Assembly: GCF_963668215.1 (NCBI RefSeq)
Contig: NZ_OY764190.1
Coordinates: forward strand, 6,076,001-6,140,000
Origin: an uncultured Desulfosarcina sp.
GTDB taxonomy: Bacteria; Desulfobacterota; Desulfobacteria; Desulfobacterales; Desulfosarcinaceae
Length of the DNA stretch: 64,000 nt
Direction of reading: 5' to 3'
Shown: positions 8,441 through 14,909 of the stretch, piece after piece
How positions within the stretch are numbered: position 1 is the stretch's first letter
How the letters are laid out: the number at the start of each line of letters is the position of its first letter
Notes under the pieces: generated by a model
The model's input: only the letters and a program-made list of their open reading frames with translations
Database searches by the model: none
What the model was told of the DNA's origin: nothing
Made by a program: the position numbers and the translations under genes

Positions 8441-8566
8441 TCACGCATTTAAGGGGGTGGGCAGGTCACGGATTTGAGGGATTGATGGACGGCGAGTTTG
8501 TAATGATTTGGTGTGGAATTGATTGGTTATAGGGATTTTCGGTTGAAGAGCTCACGGATTTTGGGG
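8441..8566. repeat. Three imperfect 15-base direct repeats upstream of the nuclease fusion
   Basis: The pattern TCACG(C/G)ATTT followed by three or four purine-rich bases ending GGG occurs at 8441-8455, 8466-8480 and 8552-8566, all in the same orientation. They lie in the otherwise empty 233 bases between the small membrane-protein gene (8641-8862) and the start of the nuclease fusion (8407). They could be operator sites for autoregulation through its transposase-like DNA-binding part, or iterons. Confidence 0.4.
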
Positions 8567-8640
8567 TGGTGGTCTGCGGATGTTTCCTCACCGTTACCGG
8601 GGAACGATATTCGGGACCGGATATTGCATTTACCCTAATT

Positions 8641-8862
8641 TTATTCTTTCAAGCCGTTTTCAAGAAAACAAATTTGTTTTGCTAACTCAAATTTATCAAA
8701 AGCGTTAATATCTCCACTTCCTTTTGGTAAATAGTAACCATCTGTTATTTGCTTCATACAATGAGTTCTAATCTGTTTGGGTCTCCATTCGTACCAATAA
8801 AAGCAAATTCCTAAAACCAGTAAAATTAATAGCCAAGAGGTGATGAATTTGGGATTCTTCAT
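8641..8862 (-). CDS. Small single-pass membrane protein
   Basis: A 73-residue protein with one N-terminal hydrophobic segment (about 8-25, FITSWLLILLVLGICFYW) and a charged tail with two cysteines (CMKQITDGYY and KQICFLEN). The inferred topology places the tail outside the cytoplasm if the segment is a signal anchor. Its start overlaps the stop of the upstream gene at 8859 by 4 bases, so the two are co-translated. No family is recognised. Confidence 0.5.
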   Translation of the reverse strand: MKNPKFITSWLLILLVLGICFYWYEWRPKQIRTHCMKQITDGYYLPKGSGDINAFDKFELAKQICFLENGLKE

Positions 8863-9227
8863 ATAATAATGATATAATAATTATTTATTACCTGAAGTTG
8901 ACGGCTCCGTTGTTGTAAGGGGTGGGAGGGTTTTAGTTTTTCTTTACCGTTATTGTTTATCTTTTCTGCGGAGGCCGTGATTGATATAAAGACGACTAAT
9001 AGAGACGCGTAAGCAAGGTAATAGAAGCTTATTTGCGTTGCAAGGCAAATTGGGATTAAATAAATAAAAAAAACTGAGAATATGGGCCATAATTGAAGGG
9101 TTTTAGCGATAATGGCTTTTGATTGAGATTTGGGTTTTGGCGCGTTTTTAGGGCTCTTAGTGGGTGCTTTTTGGGGTTCTTCGTTAGAAGGAAGGCCTAA
9201 AAACACGCGCCAGAGTTCTTTGGGCAT
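8859..9227 (-). CDS. Small membrane protein, unknown
   Basis: A 122-residue protein with a lysine/proline-rich cytoplasmic-type N-terminus (residues about 15-40) and two hydrophobic segments (about 46-65 and 67-87), followed by a polar tail. It is coupled to the 73-residue membrane protein downstream by a 4-base overlap. No domain is recognised. Its size and layout suit an accessory membrane protein of the element. Confidence 0.5.
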   Translation of the reverse strand: MPKELWRVFLGLPSNEEPQKAPTKSPKNAPKPKSQSKAIIAKTLQLWPIFSVFFIYLIPICLATQISFYYLAYASLLVVFISITASAEKINNNGKEKLKPSHPLQQRSRQLQVINNYYIIII

Positions 9228-9250
9228 ATATTAGAAAGGTTTTGATTTAG

Positions 9251-9514
9251 CTAAATTCCGTATGTCCTGTATCTCCAGGCGGAAGGCTTATGACTACTTG
9301 TGATTGGTTTATTAGGTAGATCGTCAACGCCATATTTTTTGCAAAGGGATTTTTTTTGTTCTTCAATCAGTTTAAGCCTTTCTTCTATGTGGTCTCGTGC
9401 ATTATCAGTTAAATTGATATTCTGTAGCTGTGCCCTAAGTTGGGTTGCCTTATCTCTTAATTGACGATATTTTGATCTGTCTTTTTCTTTTTGCAGGTTG
9501 GTATTGAGGATCAT
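9251..9514 (-). CDS. Small coiled-coil protein, unknown
   Basis: An 87-residue, strongly charged and helical protein (residues about 7-58 are Lys/Arg/Glu/Gln-rich with heptad-like leucines). One cysteine lies near residue 58. No signal peptide is present. It sits between the lipoprotein gene (9531-10013) and the membrane-protein pair and is probably in the same transcript, since no terminator is seen between them. Function unknown. Confidence 0.45.
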   Translation of the reverse strand: MILNTNLQKEKDRSKYRQLRDKATQLRAQLQNINLTDNARDHIEERLKLIEEQKKSLCKKYGVDDLPNKPITSSHKPSAWRYRTYGI

Positions 9515-9530
9515 ATATTATTTATAAAAA

Positions 9531-10013
9531 TTATTTTTCGTATTGGAGGATGGCTTGTAGAACTTTAGAGTCTTGTTTTAAAGCTTCCATATATTTGACC
9601 TGATTCCTGATTATACTCATCGTAGTGTCAGGTCCGTGCGGTTCTTTTCCTCGCTTTACCAGACGCACGCTACCAGATTGATTTGTATTATTTTTTCCTT
9701 GATTTTCCAGCATTTGGTCATAGTTATAATATACATTTTTTATTACAACCGGATCAGCGTCTGTGTCATTGATCTGCCCGTAATAGGTTTCTCCACTTAC
9801 AAGCTTTACTGCGTACCAGCCGGTTTCTATATTTATTGGTGTTGACTTAACCGGGTTTGAAATGGGGTTTTTGGCGGTCGAATCGTTTAAGCGTACATCA
9901 GCAGTGCCTATGACTTTATCGGTATTTTTGTCTTTTACGGTGACTTCATATTCGCAAGCCGAGAGAGGTAAGACGAATAAAAGGATTAGAAATTTTAATA
10001 TTGGTTTGGGCAT
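9531..10013 (-). CDS. Predicted lipoprotein
   Basis: A 160-residue protein with a lipoprotein signal peptide: basic start MPKP, hydrophobic core ILKFLILLFVLPL and lipobox LSAC with the modified Cys at residue 20. The mature part looks beta-rich (a stretch like GWYAVKLVSGETYYGQI, found in small surface or SH3-like proteins), with a helical end. Secretion and lipid anchoring are supported by the signal; function is unknown. It has its own promoter (10049-10078), whose sequence and leader are nearly the same as those of the receiver-domain gene at 10879-11289. Confidence 0.6.
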   Translation of the reverse strand: MPKPILKFLILLFVLPLSACEYEVTVKDKNTDKVIGTADVRLNDSTAKNPISNPVKSTPINIETGWYAVKLVSGETYYGQINDTDADPVVIKNVYYNYDQMLENQGKNNTNQSGSVRLVKRGKEPHGPDTTMSIIRNQVKYMEALKQDSKVLQAILQYEK

Positions 10014-10078
10014 AAAGTAAATAGTAATAATAGGTAAAAGTCTTTTATATTATACCAAACTTTGGGGAATTTTTGCAA
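10014..10078 (-). promoter_or_regulatory. Promoter of the lipoprotein gene (copy 1 of a duplicated leader)
   Basis: On the minus strand, TTGCAA (10078-10073), an 18-base spacer and TATAAT (10054-10049) form a sigma-70-type promoter. The leader of about 40 bases down to the start codon and the surrounding sequence align without gaps to 11290-11354 in front of the receiver-domain gene. Confidence 0.65.
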
Positions 10079-10142
10079 AAGTACATATTTTTTTAGTTGA
10101 AAGTAATTTGGAAAACAATTTTTATAGAACTCAAAGAATCTA

Positions 10143-10171
10143 AAATAAAAAACGGACTTTTTATGAGTCCG
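10143..10171 (-). terminator. Rho-independent terminator
   Basis: On the minus strand, CGGACT / AGTCCG arms (10171-10166 and 10158-10153) are followed by TTTTTTATTTTA. It lies 12 bases after the stop of the 59-residue membrane protein. The rest of 10014-10182 holds only the lipoprotein promoter and upstream sequence. Confidence 0.7.
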
Positions 10172-10182
10172 CTTCGTGAACT

Positions 10183-10362
10183 TTAATTTGAAACAACATA
10201 AGCTATTGATGCGATCGCCAATATAGTAAAGAGGATAATCATTGTTGCTAAAATAGCTGTAACGAATGCAGGTGATGCAGAAATCACCCTAACTACACTA
10301 CCTGTTATTACTATTGCCCATATTTCAAGTATTCCTAGTATACTAAATATTTTTCCATTCAT
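10183..10362 (-). CDS. Small two-helix membrane protein (59 aa)
   Basis: An ATG at 10362 behind a strong GGAGGG ribosome-binding site opens a 59-codon frame ending TAA at 10183. The product has two hydrophobic segments (about 5-24, IFSILGILEIWAIVITG, and about 33-56). A terminator follows directly, so it appears to be a self-contained gene. No family is recognised. Such very small membrane proteins are repeated in this part of the element (see also 10426-10785 and 12170-12277). Confidence 0.6.
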   Translation of the reverse strand: MNGKIFSILGILEIWAIVITGSVVRVISASPAFVTAILATMIILFTILAIASIAYVVSN

Positions 10363-10425
10363 GTTTAACCCTCCTGTTATTTATTATTTGATACTATTTT
10401 TACTAAGTATTTCTATAGTTTGTTA

Positions 10426-10785
10426 TTAACGATTTAATTTCTTATATATTTTAACTAACGTAAAAGCGATTATAATTAGGAGAATTGTTATAATGTGATT
10501 CACTATAAAAGAAATAAAAGATGAGACTACATATATTGCAATAGCGAGTACATGGCCAGGCACAGAAATTATCTCATTTACCTTCTCTTCGTTATTATCG
10601 TAATAATCAATAATCGTAGCTAAACTCCCAACTAATATAACGCCTATAACCACGGCCATAATTTCAGAACCATTCTTTTTTTTATCCTTTTGGGCAGCTA
10701 TTTGTTCATCGACCCACGCAGCATTACAAATCGTATTATTCATTTCTATTTTTCGTCTGTCTTCTTCGGCAATAATTTTTTTCAT
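10426..10785 (-). CDS. Small membrane protein, unknown
   Basis: A 119-residue protein with a charged N-terminal 40 residues (MKKIIAEEDRRKIEMNN...) and hydrophobic segments at about 42-60 and 76-114, so two or three membrane helices with a basic C-terminus. It lies upstream of the 59-residue membrane protein with 63 bases between. No domain recognised. Confidence 0.5.
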   Translation of the reverse strand: MKKIIAEEDRRKIEMNNTICNAAWVDEQIAAQKDKKKNGSEIMAVVIGVILVGSLATIIDYYDNNEEKVNEIISVPGHVLAIAIYVVSSFISFIVNHIITILLIIIAFTLVKIYKKLNR

Positions 10786-10878
10786 AATTATGGTTAATTT
10801 TAATTTATTAGAAAAATTTTATCGAGGCCGTAGTTTGTTATTAACGATAGCCGTTATTAATTTTTTGGTGGGTGGGAT

Positions 10879-11289
10879 TTAGGCAGGGGCTGTATGTTCT
10901 TTTGTGTAGGTCATAATTTTTTGAACAAGCGTATCAATTGATAAATCTAATTTGATTAAAAATTCTTTAGCGCCTAAGGATTGCGCGGATACCAAGTATT
11001 CGTCGCGCAGGGAATTTGAGAGAAGAAGGACCGGGATATCTTTTGTTTTAGGGTTAGCTTTTAACTCTTTTAATACTTTAAAACCGTTTATAAAAGGCAT
11101 TTTGATATCCAAAAGGATGATGTCGGGGTTTTTTCTTTTTGATTCCCATAAAGCTTCAAGGCCGTCTGAAGCGTGGATGGTTTTAAAACCGCTTCGTTTC
11201 AGGCTTGCTACGTATGCTTTGGTTATTAGGTGATCGTCTTCGGCGATTAAGACGGTTGGATTATTATGTGTTGGTTTTGGTTTGGGCAT
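10879..11289 (-). CDS. Stand-alone response-regulator receiver domain
   Basis: A receiver domain of 136 residues from the ATG at 11289, preferred over the in-frame start at 11313 because the lipoprotein gene has its start at the same distance from an identical promoter. The acidic pair is seen in LIAEDDHL, the phospho-acceptor Asp in PDIILLDIKMP, the conserved Ser in VLLLSNSL and the Lys in GAKEFLIKLD. No output domain follows, so it probably works by protein-protein interaction. The divergent C-terminal half resembles single-domain receivers common in Patescibacteria, an impression only. It need not pair with the kinase at 14910-16025, which has its own regulator. Confidence 0.85.
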   Translation of the reverse strand: MPKPKPTHNNPTVLIAEDDHLITKAYVASLKRSGFKTIHASDGLEALWESKRKNPDIILLDIKMPFINGFKVLKELKANPKTKDIPVLLLSNSLRDEYLVSAQSLGAKEFLIKLDLSIDTLVQKIMTYTKEHTAPA

Positions 11290-11354
11290 AAAGTAAATAG
11301 TAATAGTAGGCAAAAGTCTTTTATATTATACCAGACTTGTAAGAAAATTTGCAA
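11290..11354 (-). promoter_or_regulatory. Promoter of the receiver-domain gene (copy 2 of a duplicated leader)
   Basis: TTGCAA (11354-11349), 18-base spacer, TATAAT (11330-11325) on the minus strand. The -10 and -35 boxes lie at exactly the same distance from the start codon as in front of the lipoprotein gene. Confidence 0.65.
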
Positions 11355-11386
11355 TGAGTAAGTGTAATAGCAGGTTATACGAACAA

Positions 11387-11407
11387 AAAGCGAACAGGTT
11401 CGCTTGG
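11387..11407 (-). terminator. Rho-independent terminator
   Basis: Minus-strand hairpin AAGCGAA / TTCGCTT with a 4-base loop, followed by a short T-run. It sits between the coiled-coil gene (11521-12018) and the receiver-domain promoter. The flanking 11408-11520 carries no supported gene. Confidence 0.5.
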
Positions 11408-11520
11408 AAAATTATAATTTGCCGTAATTTAGAGAGAGAAGGAGATGATATTAAAAAGCCGCTTTCTTGGGACGGTTTTTGCGACGCGGAGCGTTGGGGT
11501 TGTTTGTGTGGCAGGCTCGA

Positions 11521-12018
11521 TTATTCTTTACGACCAGAACTGACCATTTTCTCAAATTTTTGGTTTATTTCAATTAGGGTGGGTAGCATTTTATTTTCAA
11601 AGCTATCTAATCTTGATTCAATGCGGGTTAATTTTTGGTCAAGTGATTTGAAGTCGCTTCTAAGAGCGCTTATATCCGCTGTAGATTGAGATATAGCGGT
11701 TTGTGTTGAGAGGAGTTCGGCTGATACTTTAATAAATCGGCTTTCGATATTTTGGAAATTATTAGCGATCGTTCCTAACTGGATGGCGTGAGCTTTTAAC
11801 TCAGCCGGGGCAGTACCTAAAGAGGCTTCCAGCTTGAGTACTCTGTCATTTATATCTTCTAATTTGTTCGGTACGTCGCCTAATGTCTTGCTTAAAACGG
11901 CCACATCCTCGCTTGTTTTATTTATTTTAGGGAACTGGAAGCCTAATACAACAAGATAGACAGCTATGATTATTGCTGATATTGGTATTATCGTGCCAGT
12001 TATCTTTTCCCAGCTCAT
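11521..12018 (-). CDS. Membrane-anchored coiled-coil protein
   Basis: A 165-residue protein with one N-terminal membrane helix (about 9-28, IIPISAIIIAVYLVVLGF) and a long helical region (30-160) rich in Leu/Ile heptads, for example DINDRVLKLEASL and KLTRIESRLDSFENKM. A strong GGGAGG site precedes the ATG. It looks like a tethered coiled coil, as in RmuC-like or phage-spanin-like scaffolds, but no catalytic domain is present. Function unknown. Confidence 0.55.
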   Translation of the reverse strand: MSWEKITGTIIPISAIIIAVYLVVLGFQFPKINKTSEDVAVLSKTLGDVPNKLEDINDRVLKLEASLGTAPAELKAHAIQLGTIANNFQNIESRFIKVSAELLSTQTAISQSTADISALRSDFKSLDQKLTRIESRLDSFENKMLPTLIEINQKFEKMVSSGRKE

Positions 12019-12116
12019 GGTACCCTCCCAATAAGGAGAATAATAGAAAGGTGATTTTAATAGGCCAGCTCTTGGAATAAAAATTAGTTTATCGCAATTT
12101 TAGATAAAACACAAAT

Positions 12117-12147
12117 AAAAAAGCCAAGAATGTAATCCAGGCTTTTA
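12117..12147 (-). terminator. Rho-independent terminator
   Basis: On the minus strand, AAAAGCC and GGCTTTT arms around a 14-base loop run into a T-rich tail. It follows the 35-codon membrane-peptide gene. Confidence 0.5.
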
Positions 12148-12169
12148 CTTTTTACATAAAGTACTATTT

Positions 12170-12277
12170 TTATTTTGATGGCTTACGCTTTTGATAATAC
12201 TTTTTGTGCCAAGCGATTAATGACAATATCCCGCAAAACAGAAGTATTCCAGCCAGAACAAAGCATAATATTTGCAT
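12170..12277 (-). CDS. 35-residue single-pass membrane peptide
   Basis: Starting at ATG 12277, three bases after the antitoxin-like gene ends, a 35-codon frame encodes one hydrophobic helix (residues 3-22, ILCFVLAGILLFCGILSL) and a basic tail (HKKYYQKRKPSK). This is the shape of a small membrane-acting toxin or an accessory peptide. Being directly downstream of a Phd-like gene is suggestive of a toxin position, but there is no family match and the ribosome-binding site is weak. Confidence 0.35.
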   Translation of the reverse strand: MQILCFVLAGILLFCGILSLIAWHKKYYQKRKPSK

Positions 12278-12279
12278 TG

Positions 12280-12672
12280 TTATTTTGTGATCTCATCTGT
12301 TACGTCAACATAATCGGTCAAATTACCGTTTTCGATTTCCTGATGTGCTTTATAGAGTTCAATTAGGTCCTTTAAGTCCATTTTAAGGATCGTTTCTATC
12401 GATTTGTACTCTTCAATGCCCAAAAGGACGGCGATTGGTTTTTTATTTCCGTTAGTAAGGATAATCCCTTCATTATTAAGGGATTTTAGAAAAGGCAGGA
12501 TAGTGTTACCCAAATTTGAGACGGATATTTTCTTCATGGGATGACCTCCATTTTTATGTTTTGTGATTAAAAGACCTTTTTTTTTCAAATAAATTCTATA
12601 GAAAATTACCCCTGATGCAGCTGCGCAAAATAAATCAAGAATTAATAGAGAAATATACATATAAGTAAACAA
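12280..12672 (-). CDS. Phd/YefM-like antitoxin, with an alternative membrane-anchored long form
   Basis: The short form (start ATG 12537, 85 residues) opens MKKISVSNLGNTILPF and continues KPIAVLLGIEEYKS, the layout of Phd/YefM antitoxins (N-terminal DNA-binding fold with a central autorepressor loop). It has an excellent GGAGG site 8 bases upstream. The same frame continues upstream 45 more codons to a TTG at 12672, which also has a perfect AAGGAGG site at the right distance and its own promoter. Those 45 residues are one membrane helix and a basic stretch. Two isoforms, soluble and membrane-anchored, are therefore possible. The upstream start could instead be a separate leader peptide that reads through. 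No classical RelE/Doc toxin lies next to it. Confidence 0.6.
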   Translation of the reverse strand: MFTYMYISLLILDLFCAAASGVIFYRIYLKKKGLLITKHKNGGHPMKKISVSNLGNTILPFLKSLNNEGIILTNGNKKPIAVLLGIEEYKSIETILKMDLKDLIELYKAHQEIENGNLTDYVDVTDEITK

Positions 12673-12709
12673 TTGTGGCCCCTCCTTTTTTGTTGTTATA
12701 CTTTATTTT

Positions 12710-12737
12710 ATATTAGCAAACAGGTAGAATCGGTCAA
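12710..12737 (-). promoter_or_regulatory. Promoter of the antitoxin-like gene
   Basis: Minus strand: TTGACC (12737-12732), 16-base spacer, TAATAT (12715-12710), about 40 bases before the TTG start. Confidence 0.5.
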
Positions 12738-12800
12738 ATTTTACAGTTAGATATATGGTATTTTATTATGGTCAGTTACGGTGGGAATAAGAAGGAAAAT

Positions 12801-12834
12801 AAAACCGCCTTGACTTGAATAAGCTGGGCGGATT
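12801..12834 (-). terminator. Rho-independent terminator
   Basis: Minus strand: CCGCC(C) arm and GGCGG arm around an 18-base loop, followed by TTTTATTTT. It ends the 82-residue coiled-coil gene. Confidence 0.65.
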
Positions 12835-12866
12835 TATCTTATGTTAAATATTTGTAGTGTTTCTTT

Positions 12867-13115
12867 TTAGGCGTTAAGCGGCTCTAATCCGACGTGCGCT
12901 TCTAATCTGGTCAGGCGTTTATCAAAGCGGTCGTGGGCGACTTGGTTTGAGGCCAATTCGGTTTCGATAGTATCGAGTTTTTTGGAAACATTTTCCACCG
13001 CGTTAATCACATCGTTGTGTTTCTCATTGAACTCTGTTTTTGTAACAAAATTTTCCAACTCATCTCTTAGGGTTTCCCTGAAAATTTCTTTGAATTGTTT
13101 GGGTGTGATTGACAT
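12867..13115 (-). CDS. Small coiled-coil protein (82 aa)
   Basis: An 82-residue, fully helical, charged protein with no signal peptide (for example KKLDTIETELASNQVAH and DKRLTRLEAHVGL). Proteins of this size and pattern accompany many mobile elements and are frequent in Patescibacteria; the resemblance is by eye. It has its own well-formed promoter (13143-13171) and terminator, so it is a single-gene unit. Confidence 0.55.
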   Translation of the reverse strand: MSITPKQFKEIFRETLRDELENFVTKTEFNEKHNDVINAVENVSKKLDTIETELASNQVAHDRFDKRLTRLEAHVGLEPLNA

Positions 13116-13142
13116 ATGATATCAGTTAGTATTTATTTATTA

Positions 13143-13171
13143 ATTTTAGCTAAATCTTTTAATTTTGTCAA
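13143..13171 (-). promoter_or_regulatory. Sigma-70 promoter of the 82-residue coiled-coil gene
   Basis: Minus strand: TTGACA (13171-13166), 17-base spacer, TAAAAT (13148-13143), a near-consensus promoter in the divergent gap between this gene and the one at 13284. Confidence 0.7.
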
Positions 13172-13283
13172 ACAACAGTACTTTTATTTTTACTATTAAA
13201 GAACTGGTTTTATGATTTAGTTTTTTGTATATTTCTACTTGAAAAAAGATGATTTTGCATTAGTTTAAATTGAGGCAAAAACC

Positions 13284-13829
13284 ATGCTATTCAAATCCAT
13301 CCAAATTGGAGAAAAAGAAGGAGCTTTAAGTAAGCTTAAGGACTTCTATATTCTTTACGAGAGGCCGTTATTGTTTCTAATAATCTCAATCGCGCTTATT
13401 CTGAAATTCGGATCTGACTATTATTATGCTAAACATGGCGAAAACGTTCTTGATCCTTATGAAAAGGTTATTTCCTACTTTTTGCGTGAAAAGCCCGTAA
13501 TTGAGCTTTCTCACGTAAACCGTCAAAGAGAAACTCTACCTAAGCCCGCAATTGTTATTTTTGAAAAGACTTTTAATTTGGCTGGAGCTGACAAGTACGG
13601 CAGAATCAAAATTTTCAAATGGGGTTCACTTAGGGAGCGAGTCGGCGACCGGATTGTTTTTAAAGGGACGGGTCCTTATAAAATCTGGCGGGGGGCGCAA
13701 GGGTGGCGTGATGAGAGCGGGGTGATTCGGGACAGGATCGAGAGGGTCCCACGCGGTAAATGGCTTGGCGTTTGGGTGGGGCCTGACACCAAGCTCACTG
13801 TCCAAATATTCCGAAGACGTAGCGGATAA
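13284..13829 (+). CDS. Single-pass membrane protein, unknown
   Basis: A 181-residue protein with one hydrophobic helix at about 30-45 (LLFLIISIALILKFG) and a basic C-terminal domain of about 130 residues with predicted beta structure (KPAIVIFEKTFNL, RIKIFKWGSLRE, GKWLGVWVG). It is the only rightward gene in this stretch and overlaps the end of the convergent pilin gene by 35 bases. No family is recognised; a periplasmic accessory role near the pilin is only a guess. Confidence 0.5.
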   Translation: MLFKSIQIGEKEGALSKLKDFYILYERPLLFLIISIALILKFGSDYYYAKHGENVLDPYEKVISYFLREKPVIELSHVNRQRETLPKPAIVIFEKTFNLAGADKYGRIKIFKWGSLRERVGDRIVFKGTGPYKIWRGAQGWRDESGVIRDRIERVPRGKWLGVWVGPDTKLTVQIFRRRSG

Positions 13830-14148
13830 CGGCATAGGATGAAAAAATGACCGCAAGGCCTAAAACGGCCCAGAGAAGCGTTTCCTTTCCCTTTCGTAGT
13901 TCCTCTGTATTTCCGCTACTCAACATCCATTTCAATCCACCGTAGATGAACATGAGAAGGGCGAGCGAGCCTGTGACGCCTAAAATCGCCCTGATAATCA
14001 TCCCAATTAAGGTGGCGGGGTTATCGGTTGGCAAGGGATTTAAAACTCCTGGGTCAAGTTCGTATCCATCGACTGTATCGTCAAAGGCTGGTTGAGCGCT
14101 TACCGGGAGTGCCACAAGAAGCAGAATTGTTATAATTAATAGCTTCAT
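13795..14148 (-). CDS. VirB2/TrbC-like pilin
   Basis: From the ATG at 14148 the product is 117 residues: a signal peptide (MKLLIITILLLVALPVSA, probable cleavage after SA), a short acidic linker, then two hydrophobic helices (about 52-75, IIRAILGVTGSLALLMFIYGG, and about 90-112) separated by a small basic loop (SSGNTEELRKGKET). This is the layout of VirB2/TrbC pilins of type IV secretion systems, in the form seen in Gram-positive bacteria and Patescibacteria. Two further in-frame starts lie upstream (14175, 14202) inside the neighbouring gene. No other secretion gene is next to it, so the rest of the machinery must be left of the window or absent. Confidence 0.7.
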   Translation of the reverse strand: MKLLIITILLLVALPVSAQPAFDDTVDGYELDPGVLNPLPTDNPATLIGMIIRAILGVTGSLALLMFIYGGLKWMLSSGNTEELRKGKETLLWAVLGLAVIFSSYAVIRYVFGIFGQ

Positions 14149-14671
14149 AGGTTGGGGGTTTATTATCATTTTCATAGACGTTAAATTTAATTTTCTCACC
14201 AAGGTTATTGGGGTAGGGTTTTTTAGAGCATAACCATTTGACCGGTTTTGTGTTATAGACCATCCGGCATACGTCTTTTTCTGTGTAATAGAAAAATAAG
14301 CAGAGGATGTCCCGCGCTGTATAGAATTCGGTGATTGAAATGTCAGGCATATATTCTATCTTAAACTTTAAATCGTCTTCGAGGTATTTATCATTAAAGC
14401 GATAAGTAATATGTTCAAGTCCTGTTCTTGTGTAGTTCAAATTTGTTTTGAAGATGTTTTTTGTTACAAGATTTTCCAAGCTATCGATTAATTCGGGAGA
14501 AAAGGGGCCAAAGCTGTATAGTCTATAATCGTAGCCGGAAACTTTTTTATTTAGCTTTTCGTAAGAGAGATAATCTACGAGATAAATTAGCCTTGAAAAA
14601 TAAAGAATTGAACAATGCTTATAGAGTTTCAAAATGTAAGAAAGTAGTTGTTCGCTTTTCGTTATTTTCAT
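14081..14671 (-). CDS. SocA/Panacea-type (DUF4065-like) protein
   Basis: A 196-residue protein. The N-terminal half matches the DUF4065 pattern: a helical start, LIYLVDYLSYEKL, then YRLYSFGPFSPELIDSL, the counterpart of the family's Y-x-x-x-x-GP-x-x-x-E segment. The family includes SocA, the proteolytic adaptor/antitoxin of Caulobacter, and Panacea-domain antitoxins. Its C-terminal about 20-40 codons overlap the start region of the pilin gene in another frame, so the two are translationally linked or the end of this gene has drifted. No partner toxin is recognised. Confidence 0.55.
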   Translation of the reverse strand: MKITKSEQLLSYILKLYKHCSILYFSRLIYLVDYLSYEKLNKKVSGYDYRLYSFGPFSPELIDSLENLVTKNIFKTNLNYTRTGLEHITYRFNDKYLEDDLKFKIEYMPDISITEFYTARDILCLFFYYTEKDVCRMVYNTKPVKWLCSKKPYPNNLGEKIKFNVYENDNKPPTYEAINYNNSASCGTPGKRSTSL

Positions 14672-14749
14672 TTTGTTAGAAGTAAGTTGCTATATCTTAA
14701 TTATATAAAAATAGATATTAAAAAATTATAAAGAAAACCTTACAACACA

Positions 14750-14780
14750 AGAAAAGGCCCATATTTTTTGGGCCTTTTCT
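14750..14780. terminator. Bidirectional rho-independent terminator
   Basis: Perfect 12-base arms AGAAAAGGCCCA (14750-14761) and TGGGCCTTTTCT (14769-14780) with T-rich flanks. It follows the kinase gene (14910-16025, minus strand); A-rich sequence on the other side allows action in both directions. The remainder of 14672-14909 has no gene. Confidence 0.8.
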
Positions 14781-14909
14781 TATTTTTTGTTGATTTTGGC
14801 GGACTATTAATAGACGCATAGATTATGACTTCACGCAGAGGCCCAAGTCAGCGACCTCCACCAATTTATTATAACCTTTCTGCTTTGCAAAAAGATTAAC
14901 GTGTCTTTT

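Noticed and set aside
11354..11689. 111-codon plus-strand frame overlapping the coiled-coil gene
   Set aside because: It overlaps the coiled-coil gene on the other strand, crosses a terminator and lacks a ribosome-binding site.
13795..14202. Longer pilin start at GTG 14202
   Set aside because: The extra 18 residues lie inside the SocA-like frame and would put a polar stretch before an otherwise perfect signal peptide.
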